The notes beneath the pieces are model-generated. The model was not told the DNA's origin and ran no database searches. It saw nothing but the letters and a program-made list of their open reading frames with translations. The translations under genes were made by a program, and so were the position numbers. Source: Micromonospora sp. NBC_01796 (lineage in GTDB: Bacteria > Actinomycetota > Actinomycetes > Mycobacteriales > Micromonosporaceae). From it: DNA of 64,000 bases. Below are positions 43,676 through 53,155 of this stretch, one piece after another. Each line of letters begins with the position of its first letter. Position 1 is the first letter of the stretch. Where the stretch lies: NCBI RefSeq assembly GCF_035917455.1, contig NZ_CP109078.1, positions 6,742,001 to 6,806,000 of the forward strand, written 5' to 3'.

Positions 43676-44719
43676 ATGGGATCAGGTCGGAACGTGGCGG
43701 TGTTCGGCGCCTACGGGCACACCGGACGGTTCGTGGTCGCGGAGTTGCGCGAGCGCGGATACGTCCCGCTGCTCCTCGGTCGCGACCCGGGCAAGCTGCT
43801 GGCACTGGCACAGGCCCAACCGGGGCTCGATGCGCGGCAGGCGTCGGTCGACGATCCGACCTCGCTCGACCGCGCGCTGATCGGCGCGGCCGCCGTGATC
43901 AACTGCGCCGGGCCCTTCGCCACGACCGCCGCCCCGCTGGTCGAGGCGGCGCTGCGCGCCGGCATCCCGTACGTCGACGTGGCGGCCGAGATCGAGGCGA
44001 ACCTTGACACGTTCGCGCACTTCGCGGAGCGCGCCCACGCCGCGGGCACCGTGGTGGTCCCGGCGATGGCCTTCTACGGCGGCCTCGGCGACCTGTTGGT
44101 CACCACCGCGATGGGCGACTGGACGGCGGCGGACGAGGCGCACATCGCCTATGGCCTGAGCAGTTGGCACCCCACCGCCGGGACGCGTGTTGCGGGCGCG
44201 GTCTCGGGGCAGCGACGGGGTGGCCGCCGTGTCCGCTACACCGGCGGACGGCTGGAGTACCACGACGACGCTCTGCCGACCCTGGAGTGGCCCTTCCCGG
44301 CTCCGCTCGGCCCCCAGAGCGTCATCGGAGAGTTCACCATGGCCGATGTCGTCACCATTCCCAGCCACCTGGCGATCCCGGAGGTGCGCACCTACATGAC
44401 CGCCAAGGCGGCCGCGGACCTGTCCGCTCCTGACACCTCGGCACCGACCGCCGTCGACGAGCGCGGCCGCTCCGGGCAGACCTTCGTCGTCGACGTCCTC
44501 GTCCGCTCCGGCGGCACGGAGCGCCGCGTGGTCGCCGCCGGTCAGGACATCTACGCCATCAGTGCGCCGCTCGCGGTGGAGGCCGTCGACCGCATCCTCA
44601 GCGGCCGGACCAGGACCACCGGCGTCGCCTCCGCGGGCGCGGTCTTCGACGCCCCGGACTTCCTCCGCGCCCTGTCCTCGCACCTCTCGCTGCACGTCCC
44701 GCTCGACACGCGCGCCTGA
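43676..44719 (+). CDS. NAD(P)-binding saccharopine dehydrogenase-like oxidoreductase
   Basis: 347 residues from ATG 43676 with GGGAG upstream; a GTG ten codons earlier is possible. The Rossmann start is VAVFGAYGHTGRFVVAEL, followed by INCAGPFATTAAPLVEAAL and AGIPYVDVAAE, as in saccharopine-dehydrogenase/trans-acting enoyl-reductase-like proteins. The reaction is unknown. Paired with the divergent AraC-type regulator. Confidence 0.82.
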   Translation: MGSGRNVAVFGAYGHTGRFVVAELRERGYVPLLLGRDPGKLLALAQAQPGLDARQASVDDPTSLDRALIGAAAVINCAGPFATTAAPLVEAALRAGIPYVDVAAEIEANLDTFAHFAERAHAAGTVVVPAMAFYGGLGDLLVTTAMGDWTAADEAHIAYGLSSWHPTAGTRVAGAVSGQRRGGRRVRYTGGRLEYHDDALPTLEWPFPAPLGPQSVIGEFTMADVVTIPSHLAIPEVRTYMTAKAAADLSAPDTSAPTAVDERGRSGQTFVVDVLVRSGGTERRVVAAGQDIYAISAPLAVEAVDRILSGRTRTTGVASAGAVFDAPDFLRALSSHLSLHVPLDTRA

Positions 44720-45035
44720 CCGGCGACCCGTGCCGGGATCCGGGCCGTGGTCAGGGCGGCCACTCCGCCAACTCGGCCGCGAACGGACAGCGCCCACGAC
44801 GCACCCGAAAGGTAGGTCCGAGCTCCGCAAGATCATCTGAGAAGTGGTCCGGACTCCGAAACGTTCGAGCGGACAGGACAGTGCCCAACCGCCGCATTGT
44901 TGATCTTGGCCCGGTTGGGGCAGCAAGATATGCCGTGAACGCGGCAAGGAACCCACGGTAGAACTCGCGGTGGTGGTGCACCGCCGACCGGCCGCTGAGG
45001 AGGACCGGCCGGCCGGCGGCGAGTGGGGCGCCCGG
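44720..45035. other. Intergenic region between convergent genes
   Basis: 316 bases, locally AT-richer near 44900-44940. A 76-codon minus-strand reading (44751-44981) lacks any recognisable family or ribosome site. No other element seen. Confidence 0.4.
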
Positions 45036-46055
45036 TCAGCCGACGGTTGTCGCCGCGGCCTGGGCCTCCTCGGCGAAGTGGCAGGACACGGTCCGGTCCG
45101 AGGCGTCCTCGAGCCGCCGGGCGACCGGCTGCTCGGCGGAGCACCGGTCCTGGGCGAACCGGCAGCGGGTGTGGAACCGGCAGCCGGTGGGCGGGTTGGC
45201 CGGGCTGGGCGGATCGCCGATCAGCATGATCCGGTCGCCGAGCTTGCGCCGGTTGCGGTCCACCACCGGGGCCGCCGACAGCAGCGCCTGGGTGTACGGA
45301 TGGGCCGGGTCGTCGTACACGGTGGTGGTGTCGCCGAGTTCGGCGAGCCGACCCAGGTACATCACCGCGGTCCGGTCCGCCACGTGCCGGACCACCGAGA
45401 GGTCGTGCGCGATGAACAGCAGGGCGATGTTCATCCGCCGTTGCAGGTCTCGCAGCAGGTTGACGACCTGTGCCTGGACCGACATGTCGAGCGCGGAGAC
45501 CGGCTCGTCGCAGACCAGCACCTCGGGGTCGAGGGCGAGCGCGCGGGCGATGCCGATGCGCTGGCGCTGTCCGCCGGAGAACTGGTGCGGGTAGCGGTGC
45601 ATCAGCTCGGGTGCGAGGTTGACCAGGCTGAGCAGTTCGGCGACCCGGTCGCGGCGGGCCGCGTCGTTGGTCACCTGCTTGTGTACGACCAGCGGTTCGC
45701 CGATCAGCTCGAGCACGCTCATCCTGGGGTCCAACGAGGTGTACGGGTCCTGGAAGACCATCTGCACCTGCCGGCGCAGCAGCCGCCGGTCGCGTCCCCG
45801 TACCCGGGCGACGTCCCGGCCGTGGATCTCGATGCTGCCGGAGTCCGGCCGTTCCAGTCCGACCAGCATCCGGGCCAGCGTCGACTTGCCGCACCCGGAT
45901 TCGCCGACGATGCCGAGGGACTCGCCCGCGTGCAGCCGCAGGCTCACCCCGTCGACCGCGCTGACCCGTGACTTGCGCATCCCGGACCGACCGGTGGCGA
46001 AGGTCTTGTGCAGGTCCCGGGCGTCGAGCACCAGGTCACCCGGAGACGGTGGCAT
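45036..46055 (-). CDS. Oligopeptide/dipeptide ABC transporter ATPase, OppF/DppF type
   Basis: 339 residues, ATG with GGAGGTG upstream. Walker A GESGCGKST, Q-loop QMVFQDPYTSLDP, signature FSGGQRQRIGIARAL, Walker B EVLVCDEPVSALD and the His of IAHDLSVV. The C-terminal oligopeptide-transporter extension (GDPPSPANPPTGCRFHTRC) carries cysteines that bind an iron-sulfur cluster in relatives. It overlaps the OppD-type gene by 20 bases. It powers the permeases encoded on the other strand at 50086 and 51048. Confidence 0.95.
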   Translation of the reverse strand: MPPSPGDLVLDARDLHKTFATGRSGMRKSRVSAVDGVSLRLHAGESLGIVGESGCGKSTLARMLVGLERPDSGSIEIHGRDVARVRGRDRRLLRRQVQMVFQDPYTSLDPRMSVLELIGEPLVVHKQVTNDAARRDRVAELLSLVNLAPELMHRYPHQFSGGQRQRIGIARALALDPEVLVCDEPVSALDMSVQAQVVNLLRDLQRRMNIALLFIAHDLSVVRHVADRTAVMYLGRLAELGDTTTVYDDPAHPYTQALLSAAPVVDRNRRKLGDRIMLIGDPPSPANPPTGCRFHTRCRFAQDRCSAEQPVARRLEDASDRTVSCHFAEEAQAAATTVG

Positions 46056-47037
46056 GGAGCACCTCCTCGCTGCGGTGGCAGGCCGCGGTACGGCCGGCGG
46101 AGACGACGGTGAGCGCGGGGCGCTCGGTACGGCAGCGGTCGACCACCCGCGCGCAGCGGGGGTGGAACGGGCAGCCGTCGGGCTGGTGGGCCGGGCTGGG
46201 CGGGCTGCCGGGAATGGCGTACAGCTCCTGGCCCCGGTGTTCGGCCTGGGGGACCGAGCGCAGCAGCGCCTCGGTGTAGGGGTGTGACGGCCGGTTGAGC
46301 AGGTCGTCGGCGCTGCCGGCCTCGACCACCCGGCCGGCGTACATGACCATCACCCGGTCGGCGACCTCGGAGACCACACCGAGGTCGTGGGTGATCAGCA
46401 GGACCGCCATGTTCAGGTCGCGGCGCAGCTCGTCGAGGAGTTCGAGGATCTGCGCCTGCACGGTCACGTCCAGCGCGGTTGTCGGCTCGTCGGCGATGAC
46501 CAGTTCGGGGCGGAGCGCGATCGCCATCGCGATCAGGATGCGCTGGCGCATGCCGCCGGAGAACTGGTGTGGGTAGTCGTCGACCCGGCTGGACGGGGCC
46601 GGGATGCCGACCTGGCCGAGCAGCTCGATCGCCGACGCCCGCGCCTGCTTGCGGGACACCTGCCGGTGGGTGCGGAACAGTTCGCCGAGCTGGTCGCCGA
46701 TGGACAGCACCGGGTTCAGCGCGGAGAGCGCGTCCTGGAAGACCATGCTCATCCGGTTGCCCAGGACTTCCCGGCGTTGCCGCTGGGGCAGCGTGAGCAG
46801 GTCGGTGTCGCCGAGCCGGAGCCGGTCGGCGGTGACGGTCGCGTTGGGAGCGGAGAGCCCCATCATGGCGCGGGCGGCGGCCGACTTGCCGGACCCGGAT
46901 TCGCCGAGCAGTGCCACCAGTTCGCCGGGTGCCACGTCGAGGTCGACGTCGACGACGGCGGGGACGGGTCCACGGCGGGTGCCGAACGTTACCGAGAGGC
47001 CGCGTACGTGCAACGCGGCGTCGGGCGGGTGACGCAT
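46036..47037 (-). CDS. Oligopeptide/dipeptide ABC transporter ATPase, OppD/DppD type
   Basis: 333 residues, ATG with GGGAGGAA upstream. Walker [13 protein letters not shown] (Ser then Ala where Ser-Thr is usual), [12 protein letters not shown], signature [15 protein letters not shown], Walker [22 protein letters not shown], and the C-terminal cysteine segment (CPFHPRC). Divergent from the dipeptidase/binding-protein operon across a 247-base control region. Confidence 0.95.
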   Translation of the reverse strand: MRHPPDAALHVRGLSVTFGTRRGPVPAVVDVDLDVAPGELVALLGESGSGKSAAARAMMGLSAPNATVTADRLRLGDTDLLTLPQRQRREVLGNRMSMVFQDALSALNPVLSIGDQLGELFRTHRQVSRKQARASAIELLGQVGIPAPSSRVDDYPHQFSGGMRQRILIAMAIALRPELVIADEPTTALDVTVQAQILELLDELRRDLNMAVLLITHDLGVVSEVADRVMVMYAGRVVEAGSADDLLNRPSHPYTEALLRSVPQAEHRGQELYAIPGSPPSPAHQPDGCPFHPRCARVVDRCRTERPALTVVSAGRTAACHRSEEVLHATVSG

Positions 47038-47143
47038 GTGTTTCCTCCCGGTAAATCAAGTGGACGCTTCTGCCCGTAGATAGCTCAATGGCTAGCTGTT
47101 CTGCCCGTTCTTCTTTTGCATCTTGACTTCCGTGCCGGATTAT

Positions 47144-47156
47144 TGCAAGCCTTGCA
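47144..47156. promoter_or_regulatory. Palindrome in the divergent peptide-locus promoter
   Basis: TGCAAGCCTTGCA, 6-base arms around one C, between the ATPase genes and the dipeptidase operon in an AT-richer stretch. A candidate site for the double Lrp regulator at 53991. Confidence 0.45.
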
Positions 47157-47284
47157 TGGGTCGCCCCGGCCGCGGATTTTCCGGCCGGAGCGGCGACCGC
47201 ATCGCGACATCACCAATCGGCAGTGCAACGACACGGAGTGTCACCGAAAGGCGGCATTCCGGGGTCACGAAGAAAGGGGCTTTG

Positions 47285-48493
47285 ATGCTTGACAGCGCAA
47301 AGCGATACACCGGTTACACCGCGTATGACTACCTTGAGCCGGGCAAGGACTACAAGATCTTCAAGTACGCCGAGCAGATCAGCCGCGTACCCGCCTACCA
47401 GGGGCTGGAGCTGTCGGACAGCCAGCGGGAACGGACCGTTCGGCTACTCACCGACGAGATCGTGATCTCGCTGCACGACCACGTCCAGGTCTTCCCCGAG
47501 GACATGGGCCAGCTCCGCGAACACATCCGGCAGGGCCGCGAACCCACCGGCTACCAGGGTCTGGCGCGCTCCGGCATGACCGCGGTCTTCGACAACGGCA
47601 TGGACGGCACCTGTTGCATCTCCAGCGACGCCGGCTGGAAGTACCAGGACGTTCTGTTCGACCTCGGCGTACGCATGGCCGACCTGGCCCACCAGGACTA
47701 CGTCATCAAGGCCGAGTCGCTGCGCGACATCCACCGGGCCCACGAGACCGGGCGGCTGGCCCACGTCTTCGCGCTCGAGGCGGCCACCCCGATCGAGAAC
47801 GAGGTCGACCGGCTCGACGTGCTGTACGGCTTCGGCGTACGGCAGATCGGGATCGCCTACTCCGAGGCCAACTACCTCGGCAGCGGGCTCAAGGAGCGGG
47901 GCGACGGCGGGCTGACGTACTTCGGCGAGCGGGCCGTGGAACGGATGAACAAGCTCGGTTTCGCCATCGACATCTCGCACTCCGGTGACCGCACCGCGCT
48001 GGACGTCATCAACTACTCCAAGAAGCCGGTCCTGATCACCCACTGCGGTTCGCGCGAGGTCTGGCCGACCAACCGGATGAAGCCGGACGCCCTGATCAAG
48101 GCGTGTGCCGAGCGCGGCGGCGTGATCGGGATCGAGGCGGCCCCGCACACCACCCTGTCCGAGGCGCACCCGAACCACTCGCTCGAGTCGGTGATGGACC
48201 ACTTCACCCACCTGGTCGACAAGATCGGAATCGACCACGTGACGTTCGGCCCGGACACCCTCTTCGGTGACCACGTCGGCCTGCACACGGCCTTCTCGGG
48301 CAACCTGTCCATCTCCCAGGCGCACGGCCATGTCGAGCACCCGAAGGTGGAGTACGTCGACGGCCTGGAGAACCCGGCCGAGTGCTTCTACAACATCATC
48401 GGATGGCTGGTCAGCCACGACTACTCGGACGACGAGATCCGCAAGGTCGTGGGCGGCAACACCATCCGCGTACTCGAGGAGGTCTGGGTCTAG
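47285..48493 (+). CDS. Membrane dipeptidase-like metallohydrolase (family M19)
   Basis: 402 residues, ATG with AAAGGGG upstream. The TIM-barrel M19 order is visible: an N-terminal ISLHDHVQVF (His64, Asp65, His66, where M19 enzymes normally have His-x-Asp), FALEAATPIENEVDRL, GVRQIGIAYSEANYLGSG, DISHSG and ITHCGSR (two His ligands), VTFGPDTLFGD, and the C-terminal VVGGNTIRVLEEV. There is no signal peptide. M19 enzymes split dipeptides, often with a D- or dehydro-residue. The His-Asp-His motif makes it a divergent member. It directly adjoins the binding-protein gene. Confidence 0.85.
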   Translation: MLDSAKRYTGYTAYDYLEPGKDYKIFKYAEQISRVPAYQGLELSDSQRERTVRLLTDEIVISLHDHVQVFPEDMGQLREHIRQGREPTGYQGLARSGMTAVFDNGMDGTCCISSDAGWKYQDVLFDLGVRMADLAHQDYVIKAESLRDIHRAHETGRLAHVFALEAATPIENEVDRLDVLYGFGVRQIGIAYSEANYLGSGLKERGDGGLTYFGERAVERMNKLGFAIDISHSGDRTALDVINYSKKPVLITHCGSREVWPTNRMKPDALIKACAERGGVIGIEAAPHTTLSEAHPNHSLESVMDHFTHLVDKIGIDHVTFGPDTLFGDHVGLHTAFSGNLSISQAHGHVEHPKVEYVDGLENPAECFYNIIGWLVSHDYSDDEIRKVVGGNTIRVLEEVWV

Positions 48494-50080
48494 ATGCGTG
48501 TTCGTACACCCCTCATCGCGGTCTCCGCCCTTGCGCTGGCGGCCACGGTTGCCGCCTGCGGACCGTCCGCACCGTCGAAGACGGCCGACGGCGGCACCGA
48601 CGCGACACTCACCATCGCCACCACCACCGACGTGGTCAACTTCAACCCCCTGGTCGGCAACAGCCGTACCGACAACTGGATCACCAGCCTGATGTACCCC
48701 CGGCTGCTGACCATCGATGCCAACGGCGCCAAGCAGCCCTACCTGGCCAAGTCGTTCGGTTACACCAACCCGACCACCGGCTTCTACGAGCTGCGTGACG
48801 ACATGAAGTGGAGCGACGGCAAGCCGGTCACCGCCAGCGACGTCGCGTACACGATCAACGCGATCCTGAAGGACAAGCCGGCCGGCAACACCACCTACGG
48901 CCAGCTCGTCAACGTCGACTCCGCCTCGGCACCGTCGCCGACGCGGGTCGAGCTGAAGCTCAAGACCCCGGACTCCACCGTGGTCAGCGAGGCCGGGTTC
49001 TGGATGAACGTGGTCCCGCAGCACGTCTTCGAGCCGGCCGGCAGCGTGGCGAACTTCCCCAACAACAGCAACTGGGTCAGCGCGGGACCGTACAAGCTGA
49101 CCAGCTTCGCCAAGGGGCAGAACTACACCCTGGAGCGGGTCACCCCGTACCCGTTCGCGCCGAACGGCACCCCGACCGTGGCGAAGATCGTCTACCGGGT
49201 CTACCCGGACGTCAACACCGAGATCCTCGCGCTGAAGAACGGCGACGTGGACCTGATCGCCAACGCCCTGCCGCCGGCCCAGGTGAAGAACCTCCAGGGC
49301 GCCAGCGGGATCAAGGTCGAGGAGGTGCCCGGCCTCGGCTACGCGCACATGACGTACAACATGAAGCGCAAGCCGCTGGACAACGTCAAGGTCCGCCAGG
49401 CGTTGGCGCACACCGTCGACTACAACGCGATCCGTTCGGTGGTGCTCCAGGGCCAGGCGGTCAGCACCGGCTCCAGCCCGATCCCGCCGGTGCTCAAGGA
49501 GTTCGTCGACCCGTCGCTGGAGGAGTACAACTTCGACCCGAACCTGTCGAAGCAGCTCCTCGCCGAGGCCGGTTACGGACCCGGTAAGACCCTCACGCTG
49601 TCGATGATCTACTCCCTGCAGGACGCGGTCACCTCCCAGTGGGCGACGATCGTCAAGGACGACGCGGCCAAGGCCGGCATCACCATCAACCTGCAGGGCA
49701 TGGACCGCAACACGTACCTGGCCAAGACGGCCGCCGGTGAGTACGACATCTACGCGGGCAACTTCGCCATCATGGACGACCCGACCACCAACATGGCGCT
49801 GACCTACCTGCCCGGCGGTGCGATCAACTACTCGCTGGTCGACGACCCGGCGTTGAACGAGCTGATCACCAAGGCGCAGGCCAGCACCGACAAGGCCGAG
49901 CAGAAGTCGCTTGCGCAGCAGGCCGCCAAGCTGGTCCACGCCAACGTGTACGACAACGTGATGTACATGCAGAACCTCTACTTCGCCCACAGCGACAAGT
50001 GGAGTGGTTTCGTGATCAAGCCCAGTGAGCTGCTCTCCGTGGTGGATCCGCAGTCCCTGGCCAACGTGACGAAGAGCTGA
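48494..50080 (+). CDS. Peptide-binding lipoprotein of ABC transporter (family 5, DppA-like)
   Basis: 528 residues; the ATG follows the dipeptidase stop with no gap. Lipobox VAACG after a short signal peptide. Family 5 features include YELRDDMKWSDGKPVTASDV and KPLDNVKVRQALAHTVDYNA. It captures the transported substrate outside the membrane for the two permeases downstream. Confidence 0.94.
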   Translation: MRVRTPLIAVSALALAATVAACGPSAPSKTADGGTDATLTIATTTDVVNFNPLVGNSRTDNWITSLMYPRLLTIDANGAKQPYLAKSFGYTNPTTGFYELRDDMKWSDGKPVTASDVAYTINAILKDKPAGNTTYGQLVNVDSASAPSPTRVELKLKTPDSTVVSEAGFWMNVVPQHVFEPAGSVANFPNNSNWVSAGPYKLTSFAKGQNYTLERVTPYPFAPNGTPTVAKIVYRVYPDVNTEILALKNGDVDLIANALPPAQVKNLQGASGIKVEEVPGLGYAHMTYNMKRKPLDNVKVRQALAHTVDYNAIRSVVLQGQAVSTGSSPIPPVLKEFVDPSLEEYNFDPNLSKQLLAEAGYGPGKTLTLSMIYSLQDAVTSQWATIVKDDAAKAGITINLQGMDRNTYLAKTAAGEYDIYAGNFAIMDDPTTNMALTYLPGGAINYSLVDDPALNELITKAQASTDKAEQKSLAQQAAKLVHANVYDNVMYMQNLYFAHSDKWSGFVIKPSELLSVVDPQSLANVTKS

Positions 50081-50085
50081 CGCCG

Positions 50086-51051
50086 ATGCCTCAGGTTGTC
50101 CGATTCGCGGTGCGCAGACTGGGCAGGGGAGTGCTGACCCTGTGGTTCGCTGCCACGGTCACCTTCCTTCTGCTCCGGCTGCTGCCGGGTGACCCCGCGC
50201 TGGCGGTGGCCAGCCCGAACATGACTCCGGAAGCGCGCCAGATCCTGCTGCACCAGTACGGTCTGGACCAGCCGCTGCTCGCCCAGTACGGCAAGTACCT
50301 GTGGCAGCTGCTGCACGGCAACCTGGGGATCTCGTTCACCCAGCAGATCTCGGTCACGGACGTGCTCCTGGAGCGCCTGCCGTGGACCCTGCTGCTGACC
50401 ATCTCGTCACTCGTGGTGACGGTCGCCGTCGGCATCCCCCTGGGGGTGCTGGCGGCGACCCGCCCACGCGGCCTGCTGGACCGTCTGGTCCAGGTGGGCG
50501 GCGTGACCGGGCAGTCGCTGTTCGTCCCGAGCGTGGGCATCTTCCTGCTCTTCGTCTTCGGGCTGCAACTGCACTGGCTGCCCATCGGCGGCGCGTACAG
50601 CCCCGGGATCTACGGCGCCGCCTGGTACGGCGACGTCGCCCTGCACCTGATCCTGCCCTGCTTCAGCCTGGTCCTGGTGCAACTCGGCTCGTACGTGCTC
50701 ACCCTGCGCTCCACCCTGATCGAGTCCCTGGGCGAGGACTACTGCGTGCTCGCCCGAGCCAAGGGACTGCCCAACCGGAAGGTGGTCTGGAAACACGGGC
50801 TGCGCAACGCGCTGCTGCCCACCACCACCCTGGTCGGCCTGCAACTCGGCTTCCTGGTCGGCGGGGCGGTGTTGACCGAGACGGTCTTCGCCTACCCGGG
50901 CATCGGCCGGGGTATCTACGAGGCGGTGACCCAGCTCGACTTCCCGGTCCTCCAGGGTGCGTTCGTACTGCTGGCCGCCACCGTCGTGGTCGCCAACGTG
51001 CTGACCGACCTGGCCTACGGACTGCTCGACCCGAGAGTGAGGACGGCATGA
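50086..51051 (+). CDS. Peptide ABC transporter permease, DppB-like
   Basis: 321 residues, six spans. N-terminal RFAVRRLGRGVLTLWFAATV and EARQILLHQYGLDQPLLAQY; the EAA loop is EDYCVLARAKGLPNRKVVWK. The stop overlaps the next ATG by four bases. Confidence 0.95.
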   Translation: MPQVVRFAVRRLGRGVLTLWFAATVTFLLLRLLPGDPALAVASPNMTPEARQILLHQYGLDQPLLAQYGKYLWQLLHGNLGISFTQQISVTDVLLERLPWTLLLTISSLVVTVAVGIPLGVLAATRPRGLLDRLVQVGGVTGQSLFVPSVGIFLLFVFGLQLHWLPIGGAYSPGIYGAAWYGDVALHLILPCFSLVLVQLGSYVLTLRSTLIESLGEDYCVLARAKGLPNRKVVWKHGLRNALLPTTTLVGLQLGFLVGGAVLTETVFAYPGIGRGIYEAVTQLDFPVLQGAFVLLAATVVVANVLTDLAYGLLDPRVRTA

Positions 51052-51941
51052 CCACCGCGGCCACCGCACCCGTCGGCCCACTGGAGACCGTCGTCACCGA
51101 CCAGGTCACCGCGGCCCGAGCCACCTGGTCGGCGTTCCGTCGCAACCCGCTCGGCCTGGCCTCGGTCGCCATCCTGGCCGTACTCGTGATCGTCGGGATC
51201 TGCGCGCCGCTGATCACCGACTCCCCGTCCGGGTACGGCGACCAGGTGCTCCAGGCCCCGTCCGGGGCGCACTGGTTCGGCACCGACAACCTCGGCCGGG
51301 ACATCTTCGCCGAGGTGGTCTGGGGAGCCCGACTCAGCATCGTGATCGCCGCGCTCTCCTCCGCGCTCGCGATCGTGATCGGCGTGCTCGTCGCGGTCCT
51401 CGGTGCCTACTTCCCCCGGGCGGACACGATCATCGGCACCATCGTCGACCTCTGCCTGTCCCTGCCGGTGCTGCCGCTGATGATCCTGGTCGCGGCGCTG
51501 GCCGGGCCGAGCCTGGTCACCCTGGTCCTGGTCATCGCGTTCTTCTCCTGGCCCGAGGTGACCCGGGTGGTCCGGTCCCAGGCACTGTCGGTGGTCCGGT
51601 TGCCGTACATGGACGCGGCCCGGCTGACCGGCGGGTCACATGTCTGGATCATCCGCAAGCACCTGCTGCCCGCGGTCGCCCCGGTGATCGTGGTGTCGGT
51701 GGTGCTGACCGCGTCGCGGGCCGTACTGTCCGCGGCGGGCCTGGCCTTCCTCGGCCTCGGCGACCCGAACAGCTGGTCCTGGGGTCGGATCCTCTACGAG
51801 GCCCAGCAGTCCGGTGCGATGTCCAGCGCCTGGTGGACCACCCTCTTCCCGTCGCTGGCCATGCTCGCCCTGGTGGTATCGGCCACCCTCATCTCCATCG
51901 CCTACAACGACGCTCGCAACCCCCGTACCCGGGAGGACTAG
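51048..51941 (+). CDS. Peptide ABC transporter permease, DppC-like
   Basis: 297 residues from ATG 51048, coupled to the DppB-like gene. WSAFRRNPLGLASVAIL, then HWFGTDNLGRDIFAEVVWGA typical of DppC; EAA loop LPYMDAARLTGGSHVWIIRK. Completes the importer with the ATPases at 45036-47037. Confidence 0.95.
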   Translation: MTTAATAPVGPLETVVTDQVTAARATWSAFRRNPLGLASVAILAVLVIVGICAPLITDSPSGYGDQVLQAPSGAHWFGTDNLGRDIFAEVVWGARLSIVIAALSSALAIVIGVLVAVLGAYFPRADTIIGTIVDLCLSLPVLPLMILVAALAGPSLVTLVLVIAFFSWPEVTRVVRSQALSVVRLPYMDAARLTGGSHVWIIRKHLLPAVAPVIVVSVVLTASRAVLSAAGLAFLGLGDPNSWSWGRILYEAQQSGAMSSAWWTTLFPSLAMLALVVSATLISIAYNDARNPRTRED

Positions 51942-51946
51942 CAACG

Positions 51947-53113
51947 ATGCTGGAAACCCAACGGTTGTCGCCCACCTTCTACACCGCCCTCCAGGACGAC
52001 CTGCGTGCCGAACTGGCCAGTGCGGGTCTCGACGCGATGCTCGCCGACGACCCGGAGGACGTCGCCTACCTGACCGGCTTCTTCCACCACCCCGGCGAGC
52101 GGCCGGTCGCGGTCCTGCTCCCGACCGACGGAACCACCCGGCTGCTCCTGCCCGAACTGGAACGCGAGCACGCGCAGGCCCAGCACAGCGCGGCCGAACT
52201 GGTCGCCTATCCGGAGTTCCCCGGACTCCGTCCCCAGTTCAGCTACCTCGCCCCGGTCACCGGCCGGATCGGGTACGCGGGCAGCATGAGCGTGGACCGG
52301 CTGGCCCAGATCACCGCCGCCTTCCCGGGCGCCACGATGATCCGTACCGATCTGGTCACCCGGGCCCGTTACCGCAAGCGGCCGGAGGAGATCGCCCTGC
52401 ACGCGGAGGCGGCCCGGATCACCGACCTGATGCTGGCCGCCGGCCGTACCCTGATCGAGGATGCCGTCGCGGGCGGCGGTGAGCTGCCCAGCGAGGCCGA
52501 GTTGGCCGACCACATCACCACCGTCGGCACCCGCACCATGTACGCCGAGCACGCCGACGTGGTGGTGGTCTCGCCACTGGCCGGCGGGCTCGTCTACGCG
52601 GGTCCGAACAGCGCCCGCCCGCACGCCCTGCCCTCGGGTTACCGGCTGCGTCCCGGTGACACGTTCATGCTCTCCCTCGGCTGCGCGGTCGGCGGCCGGT
52701 TCGTCGAGGGGGAGCGGACGTTCATCCTCGGTGAACCCACCGCCGACCAGCGTCGTTACTACGAGGCGGTACGGCAGGCGCAGCAGACCGGCGGCGAGGC
52801 GCTGCGCCCCGGCGTGCTCTGTTCGCAGGCGAACACCGAGTGCCTGGACGTGATCCGGGCCGCCGGACTGGGCGAGTACCTGCGGCACCGGCAGGGCCAC
52901 GGCATCGGGCTCGGTATGCACGAGCCACCCTGGCTCGCCGACGGCGACGACACCCCGCTCGAGGTCGGCATGGTGGTCTCCAACGAGCCCGGCATCTACA
53001 TCCCCGGCCACGCCGGCTACCGCATCTCCGACTCGATGCTGATCACGCAGGACGGCGCCCGGCCGTTCACCTCGTACCCGCGTTCCCTCGACGACGTGGT
53101 CGTCGCGCTCTGA
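51947..53113 (+). CDS. Creatinase-like M24 (pita-bread fold) hydrolase with altered metal ligands
   Basis: 388 residues, ATG with GGGAGGA nine bases upstream and five bases after the permease stop. The N-terminal creatinase domain (about 1-140) is followed by the pita-bread domain. His226 (GPNSARPHALPSGYRLRPGD) is conserved. Of the five dinuclear metal ligands of Xaa-Pro peptidases, only His318 (GHGIGLGMHE) and Glu347 (SNEPGIY) remain; the two Asp are Ser243 (MLSLGC) and Glu254, and the last Glu is Ser361 (YRISDS). The Glu-Arg-Thr at 256-258 resembles the substrate-binding Glu of metal-free creatinase. Thus a metal-independent amidino- or amidohydrolase is as likely as an aminopeptidase. Confidence 0.8.
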   Translation: MLETQRLSPTFYTALQDDLRAELASAGLDAMLADDPEDVAYLTGFFHHPGERPVAVLLPTDGTTRLLLPELEREHAQAQHSAAELVAYPEFPGLRPQFSYLAPVTGRIGYAGSMSVDRLAQITAAFPGATMIRTDLVTRARYRKRPEEIALHAEAARITDLMLAAGRTLIEDAVAGGGELPSEAELADHITTVGTRTMYAEHADVVVVSPLAGGLVYAGPNSARPHALPSGYRLRPGDTFMLSLGCAVGGRFVEGERTFILGEPTADQRRYYEAVRQAQQTGGEALRPGVLCSQANTECLDVIRAAGLGEYLRHRQGHGIGLGMHEPPWLADGDDTPLEVGMVVSNEPGIYIPGHAGYRISDSMLITQDGARPFTSYPRSLDDVVVAL

Positions 53114-53155
53114 GCGTGACGCCCCGGCGGATGCTCCAGTAGGAAAGGAAAGACA

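Noticed and set aside
44751-44981. 76-codon minus-strand reading between convergent genes
   Set aside because: No ribosome site, family resemblance or neighbour support; kept as intergenic.
47075-47105. tRNA-like D-arm pattern (AGCTCAATGGCTAGCT)
   Set aside because: No anticodon arm, T-loop GTTCRA or acceptor pairing could be found around it.
47121-47146. Sigma-70-like promoter TTGACT ... TATTGC
   Set aside because: The spacer is only 12 bases, too short for a standard promoter.
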